Assembly: GCA_014773175.1 (NCBI GenBank)
Contig: VXCM01000974.1
Coordinates: 62,001-126,000 of the forward strand
Direction of reading: 5' to 3'
DNA: 64,000 nucleotides
DNA from: Lucifuga dentata
Taxonomy: Eukaryota; Chordata; Actinopteri; Ophidiiformes; Bythitidae
The position numbers and the translations under genes are program-made. The notes beneath the pieces were generated by a model. That model searched no databases. It saw only the letters and a program-made list of their open reading frames with translations, and had not been told where the DNA came from. Every line of letters starts with the position of its first letter. Positions within the stretch are counted from its first letter, which is position 1. Positions 59,868 through 64,000 of this stretch are shown piece after piece.

Positions 59868-62755
59868 CCCATAATGATACTGTGTGCATATTTAGTACTG
59901 CTTTTTCACCACATTACAATGGAGAACCCATCTAATCTATCTATCTGCTGTGATGAATTAATCGAATACAAAAGCTCATGTCACACACACACACACACAG
60001 CTCACCAAACACACACACATACACACACGCACTTTCCATCTATGACCCACTTTCTGTAAATCTATGAAAATCAATAGCACAGTAAGAGGTGACAGTACAC
60101 CAATTTACACAACACATTAACACATAAATCAAAATTCTTTGATTCTTCTTCTCACCATATTTGATATAAAGTATCGTTTGACTCAAACCCAACTGTGTGA
60201 TTGTCTTCGTTGCAATTTGTTAGCTATTACCAAGTTTTAGTGGTAAATTACTAATAATTCTCTCTAGGACTAACAGTAATGAAGTGCTAAAAATCTCATT
60301 TAATACATTTAATACACATTTAATACCTGTAGAGGTATGGAAGTGTCTAGGAGAGGTGGCAGTAGAGTTTTTGACTAGGTTGTTCAACGAGATCTTAGAG
60401 AGTGAGAGGATGCCTGAGGAATGGAGGAGAAGTGTGCTGGTGCCGATTTTTAAGAACAAGGGAGACGTGCAGAGCTGTGGCAACTACAGAGGAATAAAGT
60501 TGATGAGCCACACAATGAAGTTATGGGAAAGAGTAGTGGAAGCTAGACTAAGGGCAGAAGTCAGCATTTCTGAGCAGCAGTATGGTTTCATGCCAAGGAA
60601 GAGTACTACAGATGCAGTATTTGCTTTGAGGATGTTGATAGAGAAGTACAGAGAAGGTCAGAGGGAGCTGCATTGTGCCTTTGTAGATCTAGAGAAAGCA
60701 TATGACAGGGTGCCGAGAGAGGAACTGTGGTGTTGTATGAGGAAGTCTGGAGTGGCAGAGAAGTATGTTAGAGTGGTGCAGGACATGTATGAGAGCTGTA
60801 AGACAGTGGTGAGGTGTGCCGTAGGTGTGACAGAGGAGTTCAAGGTGGAAGTGGGACTACACCAAGGATCAGCTCTGAGCCCCTTCTTGTTTGCTGTAGT
60901 GATGGACAGGCTGACAGATGAGGTTAGACAAGAATCCCCTTGGACTATGATGTTTGCAGATGACATTGTGATCTGTAGTGAGAGCAGGGAGCAGGTGGAG
61001 GAAAACCTAGAGAGGTGGAGATATGCCCTGGAAAGGAGAGGAATGAAGGTTAGCCGCAGCAAGACAGAATACATGGCTGTGAATGAGAGGGACTCAAGTG
61101 GAATGGTGAGGTTACAGGGAATAGAGATAAAGAAGGTGGAGGATTTTAAGTACTTAGGGTCCACAGTCCAGAGCAATGGAGAGTGTGGAAAAGAGGTGAA
61201 GAAACGTGTGCAAGCAGGTTGGAATGGGTGGAGAAAAGTGTCAGGTGTGATGTGTGACAAAAGAGTCTCGGCAAGAATGAAAGGAAAGGTGTACAAAACG
61301 GTGGTGAGACCAGCGATGTTGTATGGCTTAGAGACAGTGGCACTGAGGAAAAGACAGGAGGCAGAGCTAGAGGTAGCAGAGACTAAAATGCTGAGGTTCT
61401 CTTTGGGAGTGACGAGGATGGATAGGATCAGGAACGAGTACATCAGAGGGACAGCGCATGTTAGATGTTTTGGAGATAAAGTCAGAGAGGCCAGACTGAG
61501 ATGGTTTGGACATGTACAGAGGAGGGATAGTGAACATATCGGTAGAAGGATGCTGAGGTTGGAACTGCCAGGCAGGAGGCCTAGAGGAAGACCAAAGAGG
61601 AGATTTATGGATGTAGTGAAAGAGGACATGAAGTTAGTTGGTGTGAGAGAAGAGGAGGCAGAGGATAGGGTTAGATGGAGGCAGATGATTCGCTGTGGTG
61701 ACCCCTGAAGGGAAAGCCGAAAGGAAAAGAAGAAGAAGACTCGGGATAATAGGTTGGATACAATGAAGACGTCATTCCTCTTTGTTGCCATGCAACTAAG
61801 ATGATCTTTCTGCCAGCATGCTAAGTACTATGTTATGCTCAAAGATCATTTTACAGATAATGGCCAGCTTTTTCCAAACCCTTTTGATTTGTTACAGAGT
61901 AAAAGAGATGACAAAAAGGATTTAAAAACCAATTAAGCCTCTTCAGAGAAACCTAAATGACTCATAAATATTTAATGACTACCTTTGAACATACTCTGTC
62001 CTTCAAATTTCTCACTTTCTGTAACAGTAAGACTCTAACATCTCTAAGTGAATGTATTTTCTAATACAGCTGGATGAAACTTCGCTTTGCATGAATTCAC
62101 TGAAAACAAGGAGGCATTCTGAGAGCGCATACCTCCACCACCAAGGCCAACAAAATCCCAAATTAAACCCCCACCCCCTTCTGTAAAAGCCTCAGTACCT
62201 ATCACCTGAAAATTATCAGTATTTGTGGGAAAACATTTTATCAAGTTTCCACATTTCATGGGCACATTAGCATTGATTTTATAAGCTTAAACTTTCTTCT
62301 GGATCCTGGATGCAGAATATGGATTGGTTCACCTCCAAAATTTAATCACTTCTTCCTCTTGTCATTGTCTGGCCCCCAAATTTCATTCATATCTGTCTAT
62401 AACTTTTCGAGATATCCTGCTAACAGACAGATAAACAGATGCAGATGATCACATAACCTCCTTGGTGGAGTTAACAACCCTCCCCCACACACACATACAG
62501 TGTACATTCGCGCGCACACACACACACACACACACACAGACATACTGGGCTAAAAGTAAAAAGAAATCTGAGAAAAAAATTCACTCACCTATAGAAAGCA
62601 AACATAACCAGGGCGTTGCCTGTGATGCCCAGCAACTCAGTGACAAAGACGAAGAAGGCGACAATGTAGTGAGCATGGTCAGGCACATCCACCTTGCTGA
62701 AGAAGCTGCTCTGAGTGTGTGTTTTCTCTGGTTCCATGCTCTCAGTGGACCACAT
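54086..62755 (-). CDS. opn4x: opn4x melanopsin (Xenopus-type opsin 4), complete
   Basis: Melanopsin is a seven-helix, retinal-binding, Gq-coupled photopigment of the plasma membrane. Nine minus-strand exons (62755-62589, 59122-58989, 58838-58641, 58088-57917, 57653-57492, 56204-56097, 55940-55763, 55361-55218, 54466-54086) join in phase to 547 residues. C102 and C178 form the expected disulphide pair. Y105 stands at the melanopsin counterion site, DRY is at 126-128 and the Schiff-base lysine is K296 in PAVIAKAS. The long C-terminal tail is Ser/Thr-rich (SSSISESSF, SRQSTAS), fitting arrestin-linked phosphorylation. NPxxY reads NTFIY (302-306), the HPK motif reads HTK (310-312), and helix 4 is two residues short. 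Calling it opn4x rests on melanopsin motifs plus the adjacent pdlim5; opn4m adjoins ldb3. The reading frame is intact, so there is no direct sign of a pseudogene. Confidence 0.93.
54482..54516. repeat. (CA)n microsatellite
   Basis: CA tract starting about 16 bases upstream (transcript sense) of the exon 9 acceptor. Confidence 0.9.
54722..54838 (+). mobile_element. L2-type LINE 3' tail
   Basis: Reads CAGGGTGTACCCCGCCTCTC, then GGGATAGGCTCCAGCCCCCC, GGACAAACGGGT and AAAATGGATGGATGG. This order and the GGAT-type tail are typical of 5'-truncated fish L2/CR1-like LINEs. Only the tail remains. Confidence 0.7.
54908..54961. repeat. (GATA)n microsatellite
   Basis: About thirteen GATA units. Confidence 0.95.
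55218..55361 (-). CDS. opn4x: opn4x exon 8 (C-terminal tail)
   Basis: The 144-nt exon is phase 0 at both ends and codes residues 374-421, beginning VFGDVEMDPLSRKSAASF. It is Lys/Ser-rich. The acceptor is CTCCTGAAG|G and the donor GACAAG|GTGACA. An expanded AGAAT-type microsatellite lies directly upstream and supplies the pyrimidine tract. Confidence 0.82.
55370..55505. repeat. (GAATA)n pentanucleotide tracts duplicated around an N
   Basis: Two GAATA tracts, each followed by the same CAGCCTGACCTGTGGTAGAT flank, with an N at 55441. The tract begins within ten bases of the exon 8 acceptor. Confidence 0.9.
55763..55940 (-). CDS. opn4x: opn4x exon 7 (proximal C-terminal tail)
   Basis: The 178-nt exon codes residues 315-373: helix-8-like ITLAEKFRCLRFL, then SSSISESSFRDSIISRQSTAS and a run of five alanines. 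Ser/Thr clusters are likely receptor-kinase sites. The acceptor is ACACGTTAG|G and the donor GACTTG|GTAATG. Confidence 0.92.
55941..56096. other. opn4x intron 6
   Basis: A 156-bp AT-rich intron with nothing else notable. Confidence 0.8.
56097..56204 (-). CDS. opn4x: opn4x exon 6 (helix 7, retinal-binding lysine)
   Basis: The 108-nt exon codes residues 279-313: HANILSPYSKTVPAVIAKAS then TIYNTFIYAIKHTKY. K296 is the Schiff-base site. The usual NPxxY and HPK motifs read NTFIY and HTK here. The acceptor is CTCATTAG|G and the donor ACCG|GTAAAT. Confidence 0.95.
56205..57491. other. opn4x intron 5
   Basis: Contains one long GT tract (56379-56449) and unremarkable unique sequence. Confidence 0.7.
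56379..56449. repeat. (GT)n / (GTGTT)n microsatellite
   Basis: GT tract interrupted by GTGTT units. Confidence 0.9.
57492..57653 (-). CDS. opn4x: opn4x exon 5 (loop 3 and helix 6)
   Basis: The 162-nt exon codes residues 225-277 with RSEWKLAKIAFVVIVVYVLS and WSPYACVTLISWAG. The acceptor is CCTATAG|G and the donor GCCGG|GTAAAC. Its 5' end is copied again at 57681-57746 beyond an N; that copy looks artefactual. Confidence 0.93.
57614..57746. repeat. 66-bp direct duplication around a single N, overlapping opn4x exon 5
   Basis: Bases 57614-57679 recur exactly at 57681-57746, with an N at 57680. The second copy contains the exon 5 acceptor and first 40 coding bases. It is not needed for the gene model and is probably an uncollapsed assembly overlap. 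Confidence 0.85.
57917..58088 (-). CDS. opn4x: opn4x exon 4 (loop 2 and helix 5)
   Basis: The 172-nt exon codes residues 168-223, opening SYIPEGLMTSCTWDYVTYS and continuing CCFVFFIPLGVILYCY. The acceptor is CTCTTCCAG|GT and the donor AGCAG|GTAACT. The YIPEG...CTWDY block is diagnostic for melanopsin. Confidence 0.95.
58089..58640. other. opn4x intron 3
   Basis: Holds a poly-C run broken by NT at 58336-58337; otherwise unique intronic sequence. Confidence 0.7.
58641..58838 (-). CDS. opn4x: opn4x exon 3 (helices 3 and 4)
   Basis: The 198-nt exon codes residues 102-166: GCKMYAFCGALFGITSMINL, then DRYLVITKPL and YSLAWTPLIGW. The acceptor is TCTGTAG|GT and the donor GGCTGGA|GTGAGT. Other melanopsins read LAWSLxPxxGW, so this copy lacks two residues at the end of helix 4. 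Confidence 0.95.
58989..59122 (-). CDS. opn4x: opn4x exon 2 (helix 2)
   Basis: The 134-nt exon codes residues 57-100 with LRNLPNYFIMNLAVSDFLMA, followed by FTQSPIFF and KEWVFGEMG. The acceptor is TTTGTAG|T and the donor ATGG|GTAATG. It contains the NLAxSD helix-2 motif. Confidence 0.95.
59376..59417. repeat. perfect 15-bp hairpin, 12-nt loop
   Basis: Arms 59376-59390 and 59403-59417 (TGCTGTCTGCCATCA) are exact complements. Confidence 0.88.
59674..59698. repeat. telomere-like TTAGGG/TTAGGA cluster
   Basis: Four consecutive GGRTTAG units; too short to be more than an interstitial motif. Confidence 0.6.
59811..59861. repeat. (CT)n microsatellite
   Basis: About 25 CT units in opn4x intron 1. 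Confidence 0.95.
60323..61708 (+). CDS. RTE reverse transcriptase, 5'-truncated open frame
   Basis: About 461 codons are open without frameshift or stop. In order they show: the RT entry block (GNYRGIKLMSHTMKLWERV), palm motif A (FVDLEKAYDRVPREE), motif B (GLHQGSALSPFLF), the catalytic FADD, thumb block KYLGSTVQSNGE, and a basic C-terminus (RWFGHVQRRDSEHIG, GRRPRGRPKRR). This enzyme normally copies LINE RNA into a nicked chromosomal target. The frame continues left to a GTG at 60284, but that part is flanking DNA, so there is no true start codon. Without endonuclease, 5'UTR or promoter this copy should be inactive, though the clean frame suggests a recent insertion. Confidence 0.9.
   Translation: MPVEVWKCLGEVAVEFLTRLFNEILESERMPEEWRRSVLVPIFKNKGDVQSCGNYRGIKLMSHTMKLWERVVEARLRAEVSISEQQYGFMPRKSTTDAVFALRMLIEKYREGQRELHCAFVDLEKAYDRVPREELWCCMRKSGVAEKYVRVVQDMYESCKTVVRCAVGVTEEFKVEVGLHQGSALSPFLFAVVMDRLTDEVRQESPWTMMFADDIVICSESREQVEENLERWRYALERRGMKVSRSKTEYMAVNERDSSGMVRLQGIEIKKVEDFKYLGSTVQSNGECGKEVKKRVQAGWNGWRKVSGVMCDKRVSARMKGKVYKTVVRPAMLYGLETVALRKRQEAELEVAETKMLRFSLGVTRMDRIRNEYIRGTAHVRCFGDKVREARLRWFGHVQRRDSEHIGRRMLRLELPGRRPRGRPKRRFMDVVKEDMKLVGVREEEAEDRVRWRQMIRCGDP
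60323..61738 (+). mobile_element. 5'-truncated RTE-type non-LTR retrotransposon
   Basis: The element starts inside the reverse-transcriptase region (IPVEVWKCLGE), directly after an ATTTAATAC-repeat flank. It ends with GTGGTGACCCCTGAAGGG, GCCGAAAGG and an AAG-rich tail, the usual 3' end of fish RTE LINEs. The endonuclease half is missing, as expected from incomplete reverse transcription. I could not define a target-site duplication. It lies in opn4x intron 1, antisense to the gene. Confidence 0.88.
62285..62475 (+). mobile_element. dispersed teleost repeat, copy 2
   Basis: Order: CTGGATCCTGGATGCAGAAT, TTTAATCACTTCTTCC, AAATTTCATTCATATC, ATAACTTTTCGAGATATCCT, ACAGACAGATAAACAGA, ATAACCTCCTTGGTGGAG. 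It parallels copy 1 at 28978-29160 and ends immediately upstream of a (CA)n tract. Confidence 0.6.
62589..62755 (-). CDS. opn4x: opn4x exon 1 (N-terminus and helix 1)
   Basis: Codes residues 1-55 plus two bases of S56. A short N-terminus (MWSTESMEPEKTHTQSSFF) leads to helix 1, ending GITGNALVMFAFY. An in-frame TGA six bases upstream of the ATG fixes this as the first possible methionine; M7 is an alternative. The donor is TATAG|GTGAGT. I see no N-glycosylation sequon in the N-terminus. Confidence 0.9.
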
Positions 62756-63545
62756 GGTTCAGACACTTCATCTTGACTTTCAACCTGGCAGAATGCAGTT
62801 TTTAGCTGACAAAATTTTGCTTGTGTTGGGCCTCTATTTATCGTTTTCACCTACCAACTTCAGTGCAACAGAAAGATTCATCAAGATTCAATTTATTGAT
62901 AGTTTACAGAGAAAGCAAACATTTTCATTTTGCAAATTTCTGCTGTAAATGATCCATTCAGTACTATTTGCTAATTAGGAAGGATGGACCAGGAAGGACC
63001 AAATTATCTCTACATTGCACCAGAAATAAGTTATTAAGTCTAATCAAATTCACATGCAAGTCTTCCTCAGTCCAGTTACTCTATCTACTTTTCAGCTGTA
63101 GGACAAATGCTGGAAGGCAATATGGATAGTGGATATTAGTAATTTTTTTCAGAAAATACTGTCAATATTTATTTAATAATATTTAAAAAAACCAGTCCCA
63201 GTCCCTCTGATTTTCCCAGTGCTGAAATAAAAATGCCACAGTTTTCCATGGACTGGTTACCTCCAATGTGCTTTAGAAGCAAAAACATTCCCCTTTGGTC
63301 TGTTGAGTTCAGTTCTGAACACTTCTTTTACTCGTAGCTTCCAAATCCTGTACAGCTTGGAATTTTTGATGTGTCAGTCTTCTACAATATGTTGAAACCC
63401 ACCATGCAGGCATTCCATTGTCGCTGTACATTGTCAGTGTCCATTCACTCAGTATCAGTCTGCAGCCTGTTCGCTCTAGTCACTCCAGCTGTGCTCCAAG
63501 CTCTGAATCAGTGGCCTGTCTCTGATTATCTCGCCAACTGTCCTC

Positions 63546-63548
<3 letters not shown>

Positions 63549-63606
<58 letters not shown>
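63549..63606. repeat. (CT)n microsatellite
   Basis: CT tract with one GT interruption. Confidence 0.95.
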
Positions 63607-63704
63607 GTCTCACTTTAACTGTCTCCCCCTCACTGTCCCATGTTGCTTTGTCTACTCTGCTGCCTTGTCATACTCTGCATCTCTACATTACCCTGCCACT
63701 ACTC

Positions 63705-63708
<4 letters not shown>

Positions 63709-63751
<43 letters not shown>

Positions 63752-63765
63752 TTCTCTCTCTCTCC
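63709..63765. repeat. (CT)n microsatellite
   Basis: Second CT tract with minor interruptions. Confidence 0.95.
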
Positions 63766-64000
63766 CCTCAAACATACAGACTGCCTCATATCTCACCCAC
63801 CCCCTTTCCACTGTTCTTATAATATAGTCCTGCCCTAAGCTCTCACCCTTTAGCTACTAGATTCTTATGTAACAGGGATGATGTTCACTAACACCACCAG
63901 TACCAAGAGCCATTTCAGCTCATGCATCAGACTCTGTACTGTATTTTGGGTGCACACACACACACACAAACACAACGTGCATGTACATCACCTTTCAGGT

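Larger units (their letters stand above)
59123..62588. other. opn4x intron 1
   Basis: A 3.5-kb intron. It contains a hairpin, a CT microsatellite, a 1.4-kb RTE-type LINE in antisense to the gene, and a dispersed repeat copy. Confidence 0.75.
62756..64000. other. upstream region of opn4x
   Basis: Should contain the opn4x 5'UTR and promoter (minus strand). I see no clear TATA box or neighbouring gene. Two long CT microsatellites and a CA tract occupy much of the right end. Confidence 0.5.

Noticed and set aside
60658..61791. Long minus-strand open frame of 377 codons
   Set aside because: It is the antisense shadow of the RTE reverse-transcriptase frame and has no recognisable domain.
63371..63838. 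Plus-strand open frame of 155 codons
   Set aside because: Its length depends on two CT microsatellites, which encode Leu-Ser repeats in this frame.
1..64000. CRISPR arrays, operons, bacterial defence systems, tRNA or rRNA genes
   Set aside because: The repeats are microsatellites or transposons, the genes are split by introns, and no RNA gene structure was recognised.

Overview
This window is teleost fish nuclear DNA. The evidence is split genes with GT-AG introns, very dense (CA)n/(CT)n microsatellites, fish-type RTE, L2, hAT and Tigger-like repeats, and two genes that read as ray-finned fish orthologues. There is no prokaryotic or organellar signal. I found no new multi-gene system. The window is a two-gene chromosomal block with some unusual details.

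Layout: both genes are on the minus strand, head to tail. (1) pdlim5 (Enigma homologue, a PDZ/LIM Z-disc adaptor) runs from its start codon at 43496 down to the left edge. Seven coding exons make a complete 345-residue short isoform without LIM domains, ending at 5581. Two further exons (3188-2874 and 1860-1702) join in frame as the linker of the long isoform, whose LIM exons must lie to the left of the window. (2) opn4x (Xenopus-type melanopsin) runs from a start codon at 62755 to a stop at 54086. Its nine exons join in frame to 547 residues. The pair matches the known non-mammalian linkage of opn4x with pdlim5; its paralogue opn4m sits beside ldb3.

Between and within the genes lie introns and intergenic DNA rich in microsatellites and transposon relics: a 5'-truncated RTE-type LINE with an uninterrupted reverse-transcriptase frame in opn4x intron 1, a Tigger-like MITE at 46400-46771, a hAT-like MITE at 40091-40506, L2-type 3' tails, and two copies of one dispersed repeat. 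At least eleven perfect short inverted repeats occur, mostly in introns.

The assembly holds one 49-N gap and about 20 single-N joins. Several joins are flanked by exact 59-66 bp direct repeats, so they look like uncollapsed overlaps. One duplicates the 5' end of an opn4x exon.

Functionally, opn4x would make a Gq-coupled photopigment in photosensitive cells, while pdlim5 would make a muscle Z-disc/actinin-PKC scaffold. They are neighbours by ancestry and nothing here shows co-regulation. The most interesting points are the altered NPxxY and HPK motifs and a two-residue helix-4 deletion in the melanopsin, the phase-matched alternative 3' exons and candidate microexons of pdlim5, and the recurrent perfect hairpins.
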